From: Basidiobolus meristosporus CBS 931.73 | Taxonomy: Eukaryota > Basidiobolomycota > Basidiobolomycetes > Basidiobolales > Basidiobolaceae | Direction of reading: 5' to 3' | Assembly (NCBI GenBank): GCA_002104905.1 | Contig: MCFE01000111.1 | Location: 104,004 to 168,003, forward strand | DNA: 64,000 nt | In this document: positions 1-9,439 of the stretch, piece by piece | Layout: each line of letters starts with the position of its first letter | How positions within the stretch are numbered: the first letter of the stretch is position 1 | The notes under the pieces: model-generated | Told to the model about the DNA's origin: nothing | What the model saw: the letters and a program-made list of their open reading frames with translations, nothing else | The model's database searches: none | Made by a program: the position numbers and the translations under genes

Positions 1-750
1 CGGCGATACTTATAACTCACTATGTGAGCGTATTCAAAAGGTTATAGTACGGACCATCAGCAAAGAGTTTACTACGGCACTCCGTCCATACCGAAAGAAG
101 TAATTGTCACGACTTTGGTTGATTCTCCTTGGATGTACTGACAAACGGCGGTGTGAATTATAGGCGTACCTGGGCAGTCCTGGATCCTGCATTGATGTAT
201 TCCAATTCCGAGAGCGTTGGAATTGATGTGACCGAGATTCTGGAGATCTCGCCTGAGCTATGTTCACCTCTATCTCACTTGTCAATGGAAATCAACTACC
301 TGGGCCAGCATTTGCCGAGATCCCTCTTTGTCAGCCTTTTCAAGGAAGTGGCTGCCGAGGTGGACGACTTCTTCTGGAACAGGATTCTCATGGCATACCA
401 ATTCAGCGACTACGGCTGCAAGCAATTCGCTCTTGATATGAGAGTCGGAGTTTGGGGATCAGTTCAAAGATGGCTTCGTAAGCCTGAAAACTACTTCAAA
501 AGGTATATTTGAGAAACCTCTATGTTTGGTCAAACATTTAATAACACCACCACCATCCAGGGTCAAAGATGCATGCACCCTCTTCACACTTGACCATGCC
601 GTACTTGCTCGGCTATCTGTAGAATTGTATGATTATTCGGTTCCCAGTGAGGAACTGACTCAGTTCTTGGAGAAGTTGAACATATTTAACCTGAGCATCT
701 TGGAAGCTCGAGAATTGCTCTCTAGAAAGATCGATCCCTATGAAATGTAA
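1..750 (+). CDS. RINT1/Tip20-family vesicle-tethering protein, C-terminal part (5' end outside window)
   Basis: This is the 3' end of a gene for a RINT1/Tip20-type subunit of the Dsl1/NRZ complex, which tethers Golgi-derived COPI vesicles at the ER. I see three exons: 2-99, 164-502 and 561-750. The first intron (100-163) starts GTAATT, carries TACTGAC and ends TTATAG. The second (503-560) starts GTATAT and ends CATCCAG. Joined, the frame stays open and ends at TGA 748-750. The tail has the family signature: LRPYRKKRTW, then DFFWNRILMAYQFSDYG, then RKPENYFKRVKDAC, corresponding to the conserved C-terminal segment of RINT1. Roughly 209 residues are visible; the rest lies upstream. The family assignment rests on motif recall, not a search. 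The gene is convergent with the minus-strand repeat protein, whose stop is 150 bp away. Confidence 0.8.
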
Positions 751-899
751 CTGTAATTAAACAATCCACCTGAAACGAACATTTATCCAGTAATCTTCTG
801 CCATAAGCCGATATCAACATTCTGACCACAGGCTGGCATCGCGGTGACTTATTTATTTATATGCGAATAAAGGTAGTTGGACCATAGTAAATAAAGGTT

Positions 900-2741
900 T
901 TAGGAGAATCCAAACAATCTCTTTTTGGTGTCTAAGATAGTTTTACCTATTCCAAGAATACCTCCTAATCCTTTTTTAGCTCCATTATAGATTGATCCGA
1001 AGAACCCTCCTCCTCCTCCTCCTCCTCCTCCATTACCATCACCACCACTACCGCCTTGACCACCGCCTTGACCGCCGCCACCGCCTTGACCACCACCACC
1101 ACCCTGACCTCCATTTATAATATAGTAGCCTTGGCCTCCCTGACCACCTTGTCCTTGCCAGCCTCCTTGTTGCCACCCGTATCCACCTTGCCCTCCTTGC
1201 CAAACTTGACCTCCTTGGCCTCCTTGACCTCCTTGACCTCCTTGACCTCCTTGGCCTCCTTGACCTCCTTGACTTCCTTGGCCTCCTTGTTGCCAGCCGT
1301 ATCCACCCTGTCCACCTTGGCCTCCCTGTTGCCAGCCGTATCCACCCTGTCCACCTTGGCCTCCCTGTTGCCAGCCGTATCCACCCTGCCCACCTTGGCC
1401 TCCCTGTTGCCAGCCGTATCCACCCTGCCCACCTTGACCTCCCTGTTGCCAGCCGTATCTACCCTGCCCACCTTGACCTCCCTGTTGCCAACCATATCCA
1501 CCCTGCCCACCGTTCCCTTTATATCCAGAAGGAACGTAATATTTGACCTTTCTCTTGGGCTGAGGAGGATATTTGGGTTTGGTCTTGTCCCCTGTCGGGT
1601 ATGTGGGCTGGCGCTTTTTGACAGCCTCCTTGAGTTTGTAGGATTTCTTGATCTTCCCCTTGTAGGAGTCGTCCTGATCTTCGCGTTGGCGTATGGTCTT
1701 GGCCTTCCCCTTGTAGGAGTCGTTGTGATCTTTGCGCCGGCGTATGGTCTTGACCTTTCTTACTTTCTTGACACGCTTCTTTTTATTCGAACCGGAACTG
1801 CGCTTCTCTCCATAACCTTGGTCAGTGCTAGAGGTGCTGGTACCTGAGCCGTATTTAGAGGTGGAACTGCTGTCCGAACCGTATTTAGAGGTGGAGCTGC
1901 TGTCCGAACCGTATTTAGAGGTGGAACTGCTGTCCGAGCCATATTTAGAGGTGGTGCTACTCCCTGAACCATAATTGCTCTTGGGACTCTCTTCTTTTGA
2001 CTTCGCTAAGTAATCCGATAGATAATCGAAGATCCTGGACTCGCCTTTAGAGGAATCGTCAACTTTCTTGGGCTTGTAGGAAATATTAATCTTGGGCTTC
2101 GGACTTGGCTTCGGGCTTGGTTTCGGGCTTGGTTTCGGTTTCGGCTTGGTTCCCGAACCATAGGAAGAGCCTGAGTGTGAGTGAGAGCTAGAGCCAGAAC
2201 CATAGGAGGAGCCGGACTGAGAACTGGAGCCAGAGGAGGAGCCAGATGAGGAACCGGAACCAGAGGAGGAGCCGGACTCGGAACTGGAGCCAGATGAGCC
2301 GGACTCCGAGCTAGACCCAGAGGAGGAACTGGATTCTGAGTAACTACCCCCAGTGGATGAAGTTTCGTAAGACCACTCTCCGGGATTCTGGATGATGCTG
2401 TAGGAACCGCTTGATCCAGAGCTTGATTCCGAGGAACCTGAGCCATAGCCAGATTCGGAATAGCTTCCACTTGTGGTTGAGGTTTCATACGAGTATTCTC
2501 CAGGACCAGCAACGGTTTCGTAGACATCAGGTGACTTGCCAGTTATGACATACTCTTCTGTGCCATCAGGATGCTTGATGGTTTCCGTGGTATAAACCAT
2601 ATTGTCTGGGGAGGTCTTTGTGCCGGCAGAATCATCCTTCGCGACGCCACTGCCATACCCACCCTCAGCATTGCTTTTATCCTCTAGTCCATAAGTGCCC
2701 AGTAGCACGGCAGATAGCACAAACAGTTGCTGAAGAAGCAT
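900..2741 (-). CDS. secreted Gly/Gln/Ser-rich repetitive (silk-like) protein
   Basis: This single-exon ORF encodes 613 residues from the ATG at 2741; a reading four codons longer would start at TTG. Residues 1-18 (MLLQQLFVLSAVLLGTYG) look like a signal peptide. The mature part is modular. It has an acidic/Ser region with two WSYETS/YSYETS-type units, a long Ser-Gly tract with YGSG motifs, a KPSPKP linker, four KYGSDSSSTS-type repeats, a basic segment (KKKRVKKVRKVK), and about six copies of a GWQQGGQGGQGGY unit running into poly-GGQ. It ends in a short hydrophobic/basic tail (FFGSIYNGAKKGLGG... KKRLFGFS). I recognise no enzyme domain. Composition suggests an extracellular matrix, cell-wall or adhesive protein, which is inference. 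Repeat number is likely to vary between strains. Confidence 0.75.
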   Translation of the reverse strand: MLLQQLFVLSAVLLGTYGLEDKSNAEGGYGSGVAKDDSAGTKTSPDNMVYTTETIKHPDGTEEYVITGKSPDVYETVAGPGEYSYETSTTSGSYSESGYGSGSSESSSGSSGSYSIIQNPGEWSYETSSTGGSYSESSSSSGSSSESGSSGSSSESGSSSGSGSSSGSSSGSSSQSGSSYGSGSSSHSHSGSSYGSGTKPKPKPSPKPSPKPSPKPKINISYKPKKVDDSSKGESRIFDYLSDYLAKSKEESPKSNYGSGSSTTSKYGSDSSSTSKYGSDSSSTSKYGSDSSSTSKYGSGTSTSSTDQGYGEKRSSGSNKKKRVKKVRKVKTIRRRKDHNDSYKGKAKTIRQREDQDDSYKGKIKKSYKLKEAVKKRQPTYPTGDKTKPKYPPQPKRKVKYYVPSGYKGNGGQGGYGWQQGGQGGQGRYGWQQGGQGGQGGYGWQQGGQGGQGGYGWQQGGQGGQGGYGWQQGGQGGQGGYGWQQGGQGSQGGQGGQGGQGGQGGQGGQGGQVWQGGQGGYGWQQGGWQGQGGQGGQGYYIINGGQGGGGGQGGGGGQGGGQGGSGGDGNGGGGGGGGGFFGSIYNGAKKGLGGILGIGKTILDTKKRLFGFS

Positions 2742-3355
2742 GGCAGTATCCAAAGTAGGGCGCGGGTTCTAGACTTCCACAGTAGCCCCACCAGGTGACA
2801 CAACCGTCTTTTATGTAAAAATGGACAGTTTCAGGAAGATGCTGGGATAAGCATCCATGCTGAAACCTTAGTAACAGCTGCAACTCGCAGTGCCAACAAT
2901 ATATGACGGGTCTGATGCAGATCTTCCTCGGCGACTTCAAACGGCGATCGGTTTCATCTTGGAACCGCACCTCTATTGGCGGCAGAGAAGCCAGGCTAGA
3001 AACGGGGATGGAACTCACTAGGTGGAGAGAAACGTTTAACCGCAGCCAGAGGATTGGTCACTGGATAGGAAATCCAAATAGCTGCTCTAGGCTAATCAGA
3101 TCCAAATCTAGGCGAGGGAGGGGAGCGAGAACCACAACAAATGGTTCTCGTAGCTTAATTTTGCTCCAATTTTCCAGCAAACCTTGGTTGAAGGGTTTCT
3201 ACAGGGAATTCCTGCGATCCAATTCATTTCCTTCCACTATATATGGATGGTGTATACTCCGTGCAGGTCGTGGTTCTTTTTTTTGCATCGAGTGGAGTCA
3301 TCGCTTCCACAGTAACCTCCTTTCCTTTTCTGCGCTCCCTTTCTTTCTTAATACC

Positions 3356-4556
3356 ATGTCCGAGAATTCCGTCCACAACCTGCCACACGCATTCACCTCG
3401 CAGTTCCCCTCGACACCCCTACCGTACCCTTTACAGAGCAACACCACACCAGCACCCAACCACACATACCCCCCGTTATCTACTCCGAATCACAGCAATG
3501 TCCAGCCTCCGGTTTCCCTCCCTTCGCTGAAGCCAGAGAAGTATAGATTGAGGTTGTCGGACTTTGTGATTTTGCGGACAATAGGAACCGGCTCTTTTGG
3601 ACGTGTCCATCTTGTACAACTAAAGGCCAACGGCCGCTTCTACGCCATGAAGGTGTTGAAGAAGACCGAGGTCGTTCGACTGAAGCAAGTGGAGCATGTC
3701 AATCACGAGCGAGCTGTTCTTGAGTTGTGTCACAACACGTTCCTTGTGAATATCATTGGGAGCTTCCAAGACACCACCAACCTCTATATGGTGATGGAGT
3801 ACGTGGCGGGTGGGGAGCTTTTCAGCTACCTTCGAAAGTTTCAGGTATGTACGACCAGCTCAACCCGTTCTATCTGGACTGGTTCTAAACAAACCCCTTC
3901 CCTAGCGATTCCCAGGCTACGTAGCCAAATTCTACGCAGCCGAGGTCACCTTGGCCTTCGAGTATCTTCACACCAAAAGCATCATCTACCGCGATCTGAA
4001 GCCCGAGAACGTGTTGTTAAATAGCCAGGGACACATCAAAATCACCGATTTCGGCTTCGCCAAGTACGTCCCCGACATTACCTGGACACTGTGTGGCACG
4101 CCAGATTATCTTGCGCCGGAGATCATCCAATCCAAAGGATATGGTAGCGCGGTTGACTGGTATTCGCTAGGAATCCTGATATTTGAGATGCTTGCTGGCT
4201 ATCCACCGTTCTACGATGATGATCACTTCAAGCTGTACGAGAAAATCATCGCCGGAAAGATCAGATGGCCACCGCACATCGATGCCGATGCCAGGGATTT
4301 GATCAAGAAATTAACCACCGCCGACCTTACTAAGCGCTACGGGAATCTCAAAGGGGGCGTCCAGGACATCAAGAACCACAAGTGGTTCGCGGAGATCGAC
4401 TGGAACCGGCTGGAGCGACTTGAGGTTCAGCCACCCATCGTCCCAATTGTGACCAGCGACGGGGACACCAGCAACTATGATATGTATCAAGAGACGAACG
4501 ATATTTATGGAATGCCAACCGAAGACCCGTTCCGGGAGAAGTTCCTCGATTTTTAG
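3356..4556 (+). CDS. TPK1: cAMP-dependent protein kinase catalytic subunit
   Basis: This Ser/Thr kinase of the AGC family is the PKA catalytic subunit, released from its regulatory subunit by cAMP. Exons are 3356-3844 and 3906-4556; the intron starts GTATGT and ends CCCTAG. The product is 379 aa. A Pro/Ser-rich N-terminal extension of about 65 residues precedes the kinase domain. Visible landmarks are the Gly-rich loop GTGSFGRV (about 77-84), Lys99 in YAMKV, catalytic Asp193 in [11 protein letters not shown] at 211-213, and the activation-loop Thr224 in [14 protein letters not shown]. The C-terminal tail ends in the FREKFLDF hydrophobic motif typical of PKA rather than Sch9 or Akt. The start is the first ATG upstream of the kinase domain in the open frame. 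A pyrimidine-rich leader precedes it. Confidence 0.92.
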
Positions 4557-4931
4557 GTTCGCAAAATCCACATGATTTGTAAAAATACGCTATAGATGTA
4601 TAATACTTAGTATACACGATTAATAAAGCACATGGACGCATACAACGCCACTCCGAATGTTAACCAGGGTGCACAACATGACTAAAGTGATGTCTCACGC
4701 CTGGCCGTTTACCCGAGACCTGGGTGATTGTGGGGATTGATTGGTGAGATGATATCAATATCAATCTTTTCTGTGCATGCACATCTACATCAGCGATATT
4801 TTTAGCAAAGATGAATATGTGCTACATCACCAGCTCCCTGCCTATTTAAACCTACCCCTATGGTGGCTAGCCTCCACTTGTGCTGAAATTTGAGTTACAA
4901 CTAGCCAGTGTTACCATTTATTTCTTCTATA

Positions 4932-6707
4932 ATGTATCGTTACCAAAGCTCTATCCCTAAACTTCCAGTTCCCAAACTGGAAGACACTTGCCAAAAGTAT
5001 CTTAAGAGTGTTAGACCTTTGTTAGATGACCAAGCCTACGCAAATACCGAGCTCGCCGTCAAGGACTTTTTGAAGCCCGGTGGCCAAGGAGAAGAGCTTC
5101 AGAAGCGTCTCTTGGCCAAGGCCAACGACCCCAAGGTCGTTAACTGGCTAGAAGACTGGTGGAATGACCTTGCTTACATGGGCTACAGAGACCCTGTAGT
5201 CCCCTACGTTTCCTACTTTTACACCTTCAAGGACGACCTTGTTAGAAAAACCCCCTCAAAGAGAGCCGCCAGCATCGTGACCGCAGCAATGGAATTCAGA
5301 GAGTTGGTTGTAAGTGAAAAGCTCACCCCAGATGGCAGCAGCAAGGCTCCCTTCTGTATGTCCTCGTACAAGTATATGTTCAACGCTTGCAGATACCCCA
5401 AGAAGCCTTCAGACTATGCTGAAACCTTCGACACCGCCACCAACACCCACATTGGTGTGGTCAGAAAGAACAAGTACTACATTGTTGAGATGTTCCCCAA
5501 CGGCCAGCAACTTTCCGCCGCCGAATTGGAGCAACAATTTGAGAGAATCATTGCTGACGCTGGCTCGGACAAAGCACCTGCCCTTGGTGCCGTGACCTGC
5601 GACAGCCGTGATGTCTGGGCCGATGTTCGTCCAATCATCCTTCAATCCGCCCCTGAGAACGAGGCACTTCTTAAGAAGCTTGAAAGCTCTATTTTGTTGG
5701 TTTGTTTGGACGACTCCGCGCCACAAAACCGTGACGAGCTTTCCTGGGGCTGCTGGGCTGGTGACGGCCGCAACAGATACTTTGACAAATCCCTCCAATT
5801 CATCGTTTTCGAGAACGGTAGAGCCGGTTTCTTGGGAGAGCACTCCTGCATGGACGGCACGCCCACCGCTCGCCTGTGCGACTATATTTTGAGCAATTTG
5901 GCCAAGGGCAAGGTCAACCTTGGCTCCAACGCGGTCAGATCCAACGTTCCCAATCCCGAGAAGTTGAACCTTCGCTTCAGCGAGCAAGCTCTGAAGGCAA
6001 TCGCTGTGTCCGAGAAGAACTTCGACGTGTTGATGAGCAAGCACGACCTGAACGCACTGGCCTACTACGGCTTCGGTAAGAACTTGATCAAGAAGTTCCG
6101 CACCAGCCCAGATGCTTTCGTCCAAATGATCATTCAGCTCGGATACTACAAGATGCACGGTATCTGCCATCCAACATACGAGGCTGCCACCACCCGTAAG
6201 TTTGCCCACGGTAGAACTGAAACCGGCCGTTCCGTCTCGAGCGAATCGGTCGCATTCGTCAAAGCCATGGAGGATCCCACTGTCTCCAAGGAGCAGAAGA
6301 TCGCCCTAGGCAGAGCCGCCTTCAACGCTCATGTCAAGTACATGGTCAACGCAGGTAATGCTCAAGGAGTTGACAGACACTTGTTAGGCCTACGTCTCCT
6401 ACTCCGCCCCAATGAGCCCAAGCCAGCCATCTTCCAAGATAAGGCATACTCCTACTCTAGCCATTGGAATCTCTCCACATCGCAACTCGCCAGCGAGTTC
6501 TTCGACAGCTGGGGTTACGGAGAGGTCGTCCCTGATGGCTTCGGTATCGCCTATATCATCAAGAACAACGCATTGCACTTCACAGTGACAAGCATGAACC
6601 TTGGAGCCAAGACCTTGACCTACTGCTTGGCTGAAGCGGCCGAGGAGATGAAGAAGCTGTTCGAATCGGAAGTTCCCACTGAGAAGAATGCCAAGGCCAA
6701 ATTATAA
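4932..6707 (+). CDS. CAT2: carnitine O-acetyltransferase, probably peroxisomal/mitochondrial
   Basis: The enzyme swaps acetyl groups between CoA and carnitine, so that acetyl units can leave peroxisomes or enter mitochondria. The ORF is uninterrupted; the first real ATG is 4932, giving 591 aa, because the codon at 4908 is GTG. The choline/carnitine acyltransferase fold is evident throughout. The catalytic His304 sits in GEHSCMDGTPT, and the N-terminal region has the family's YLKSVRPLL and DWWNDLAYM segments. The protein ends in -AKL, a peroxisomal PTS1 signal, as in yeast Cat2. The N-terminus is short and only weakly basic, so mitochondrial targeting is less certain. A TATTTAAA element lies about 80 bp upstream of the ATG. 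Confidence 0.9.
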   Translation: MYRYQSSIPKLPVPKLEDTCQKYLKSVRPLLDDQAYANTELAVKDFLKPGGQGEELQKRLLAKANDPKVVNWLEDWWNDLAYMGYRDPVVPYVSYFYTFKDDLVRKTPSKRAASIVTAAMEFRELVVSEKLTPDGSSKAPFCMSSYKYMFNACRYPKKPSDYAETFDTATNTHIGVVRKNKYYIVEMFPNGQQLSAAELEQQFERIIADAGSDKAPALGAVTCDSRDVWADVRPIILQSAPENEALLKKLESSILLVCLDDSAPQNRDELSWGCWAGDGRNRYFDKSLQFIVFENGRAGFLGEHSCMDGTPTARLCDYILSNLAKGKVNLGSNAVRSNVPNPEKLNLRFSEQALKAIAVSEKNFDVLMSKHDLNALAYYGFGKNLIKKFRTSPDAFVQMIIQLGYYKMHGICHPTYEAATTRKFAHGRTETGRSVSSESVAFVKAMEDPTVSKEQKIALGRAAFNAHVKYMVNAGNAQGVDRHLLGLRLLLRPNEPKPAIFQDKAYSYSSHWNLSTSQLASEFFDSWGYGEVVPDGFGIAYIIKNNALHFTVTSMNLGAKTLTYCLAEAAEEMKKLFESEVPTEKNAKAKL

Positions 6708-6886
6708 GCCCAATCCATTGTAATATTCAAAACCATTGTTTAATACTACTAGCACTCATTAAATCGCATTCCTAATCATAACCATATGTACGTTAATTAG
6801 TTGGGCATTGCAGAAAGATTAGGGTTTATTTACAGTGTGGTGAATGATGCATTATGAATATTGGATTAGTCTAAGTGAATGTTTCT

Positions 6887-8410
6887 CTAGAAGCGGGATA
6901 GATCGCACTCGGTCAACTTCACGATCTTGGTCTTGTTGATGATTTTGTACCCGAAGTAGAGTACGGCAAAGATGATGATGGCAAGGTAACCACCAATACA
7001 CACGCCCCAGTCGAAATGACCATTGGTGTATGCTTCATACCCTTGCCCGCCAAGAACAACTGCGCACAGGACAAATGCGAGAATGGGGCCGAATGGGTAC
7101 AGGCGGGCTCTGTATGGCAATTCGTCCAAAGAATGCCCCTGAGCGAGGAATGCTTTACGGAAACGATAGTGGCTCACTGCAATTCCGATCCAGGCAATGA
7201 AGCCTGAGGTACTGGAGGCACGCAAAAGCCACATGTAGATGACACCGTTCCCGAAGAGGGATGTCAGAAACGCCAAGCACCCAACAACAGCGGTAAGGAT
7301 CAGAGCGTGCATGGGAACCCCGCGTGAGTTCACCCGACCGAAAATCTTGGGGGCCATGTTGGAGTTGGCCATCATCCATAGAGTGCGGGTGCATGCATAA
7401 AGAGCAGAGTTTCCAGCGGAGAGGACAGTGATGAGGATAATGGCGTTCATAACGTCCGACGCAGGGCCAAGGCCAGCAAGTTTGAAGACCAAGGTGAAGG
7501 GAGAAATGGCAACGTCCTGGACACTACCCGAACTCACCAGGTTGGGGTCTGTGTAGGGAATGAGGAAGCTGATGATCATAATGGCGCCAATATAGAAGAG
7601 CAGGATTCTCCAGAAAACCTGTTTGATGGCGGTTGGAACGTTCTTCTCCGGGTTTTCGCTCTCTCCGGCGGCCACTCCAACCAACTCGGTTCCCATGAAA
7701 GAGAAACCGGCAACCAAGAAAACGCCCAGCGTGCCGAGTGCGCCATCTACGAAGGGGGCATCACCCAAGGTGAAATTTCTGGTACCGTACTTCACACCAC
7801 CAAGGACACCGGTAGCAACAAATATACCAATGATAATGAAGATCACGACGGTTACTACCTTGATCAGAGCAAACCAGTATTCTGCTTCGCCGTATCCCTT
7901 CACGGAAATAGAGTTGATCCCCACGATGATCACCAGCAAGCAGGCACTCCATACCCAGTTCGGAACATGAGGGAGCCAGTATTGCATGATCAGACCTCCA
8001 GCAGAAAGCTCCACCGCAACGGTCAGAGCCCATGAATACCAGTAGTTCCAACTGAGAGCAAATCCGAAGGCTGGGTCAACAAAGCGAGCACCGTAAGCAT
8101 TGAAAGAGCCCGAGATTGGCATGTAGGTGGCCATCTCCCCCAGACTGGTCATCAGGAAGAACACCATGATGCCGATTAGTCCGTAGCCAAGTAGAGCACC
8201 ACCAGGTCCTCCGGTAGCGATAGAAGCACCGCTGGCAAGGAAAAGGCCCGTACCGATGGTACCTCCGATAGAAATCATCGATAGATGGCGCCCCTTTAGC
8301 GATCTTCTGAGTTCGGCTTTCTCGCCCTCGATGCTGCAGCTCTCCAGCTCGGCTAGCTTCTCGGGGTCTTTTAAGTGGGATTGTTGGGTAAACGATCGCT
8401 CGGCTTCCAT
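6887..8410 (-). CDS. amino-acid permease, LysP-like (basic amino-acid/H+ symporter)
   Basis: This is a 507-aa, single-exon permease of the APC superfamily (AAT/YAT group), expected in the plasma membrane with 12 transmembrane helices. I chose the ATG at 8410 (MEAERS) because upstream codons in the frame lack family similarity. Conserved marks include SIGGTIGTGLFLASG in TM1, TSLGEMATYMP, the GYGEAEYWFALIKV segment, GFSFMGTELVGVAAGESENP and VLSAGNSALYACTR. The pattern recalls bacterial LysP and, more distantly, yeast Can1/Lyp1, so lysine or another basic amino acid is the likely substrate; that is inference. It is a close paralogue of the divergent gene at 9440, with which it shares a 1-kb upstream region. 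Confidence 0.85.
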   Translation of the reverse strand: MEAERSFTQQSHLKDPEKLAELESCSIEGEKAELRRSLKGRHLSMISIGGTIGTGLFLASGASIATGGPGGALLGYGLIGIMVFFLMTSLGEMATYMPISGSFNAYGARFVDPAFGFALSWNYWYSWALTVAVELSAGGLIMQYWLPHVPNWVWSACLLVIIVGINSISVKGYGEAEYWFALIKVVTVVIFIIIGIFVATGVLGGVKYGTRNFTLGDAPFVDGALGTLGVFLVAGFSFMGTELVGVAAGESENPEKNVPTAIKQVFWRILLFYIGAIMIISFLIPYTDPNLVSSGSVQDVAISPFTLVFKLAGLGPASDVMNAIILITVLSAGNSALYACTRTLWMMANSNMAPKIFGRVNSRGVPMHALILTAVVGCLAFLTSLFGNGVIYMWLLRASSTSGFIAWIGIAVSHYRFRKAFLAQGHSLDELPYRARLYPFGPILAFVLCAVVLGGQGYEAYTNGHFDWGVCIGGYLAIIIFAVLYFGYKIINKTKIVKLTECDLSRF

Positions 8411-9439
8411 GTTGTGTGTATTAAGGGGCACTGTACAGCAGAGCGTGTGAGTAATTCTAGTCTTGAGAATATGAAACTGCGAGGAGACTCTCACGGCATT
8501 TATAAGAAACCAGAGATTCCTCGACCGTAACCCTGGGGTTGGACAGAAAAAGAGAGGGAGATATGCCATAAACGGTACATGTCAGGCTACCATTTGTCCT
8601 CTGGATATTTTCTAGACCAAATGCAACCCAATTACCCTGTGGCTTCTGCTCTGAACAACCCAATTACCCTTAACCATCTACGAGGAATACCAAAAAAAGC
8701 CATGTATCGACCAATATGGAAGTACCTTGGACGAAAAGTATAACATGTGAGGAATTTTCTGGCCAGGAAAGGAATTTTCAACTTTGGCCTGGATAGATCA
8801 GGATGACTCACGGAGCAGTTGTTACAAATCCATGGATTCATAATGGTTACCATAGGGGGCATTATTTATTGTCAATATGCTCGCACTTTTTATTTGCTGT
8901 ACGGCTCAGCAACGTTACGGGAAAGCGGCTTAATTAACTGATCGCTGATAAGCCTAATGCAAGGGTTGATGAGCATGTTTGGAAGGTTGCTTCGAAAACA
9001 TTCTCCATGTGATTGCTCGAAAGGGAATTCGTGACAATAGAACATTCCTCCCACACCGAAAAGTCACCCAACCCAACGAAAAGTCTACATGTGAGCGATG
9101 GAAGGTGATTAAAATGGACAAGTGAAATTTTCTTCGCTTATCTACAGAGGTTAATGGTGCTGGCCAATTGCTACTGTTACTACCGTTCACTCTGCTAATC
9201 CATGATCTCTCAGGCGAAGGATTTAAGTTAATATTGGTTCCCATATCAGGCATGGTGCTAGTCGACAAATCTAAAATAAGCTTTTGCCTTGTCATCCATC
9301 CACTTCATTAAAGTCAGTTGACTGGAATTAAACTTCCTGAAGTGAGACCCCTCCCTCCACCCATTCGGTTCCTATAAAAAAGCATCCGTCACCGTCTCAG
9401 AGACCCAACAACCCTTCTATTGATTATAACTAATTCACA
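8411..9439. promoter_or_regulatory. shared upstream region of the two divergent permease genes
   Basis: No gene is seen in this 1,029-bp stretch. It holds two GATAAG cores, at 8947-8952 (+) and 9137-9142 (minus; CTTATC on the + strand). These are the type bound by GATA factors of nitrogen catabolite control, which would fit amino-acid permeases. A TATAAAAA box at 9373-9380 lies 60-67 bp before the + strand start at 9440. The regulatory reading is inference, because six-base motifs occur by chance at this length. Confidence 0.35.

Noticed and set aside
1056..1847. Long + strand frame of 263 codons antisense to the repeat protein
   Set aside because: It exists only because the Gly/Gln codon repeats are free of stops on the other strand. 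It is Leu/Ser/Thr low complexity without a signal or domain.
4908..4931. N-terminal extension of carnitine acetyltransferase
   Set aside because: The extension would begin with GTG; the first ATG is 4932, and the conserved protein starts after it.
5409..6209. 266-codon minus-strand frame opposite carnitine acetyltransferase
   Set aside because: The opposite strand encodes a highly conserved enzyme in full; the antisense frame is a codon-bias shadow.
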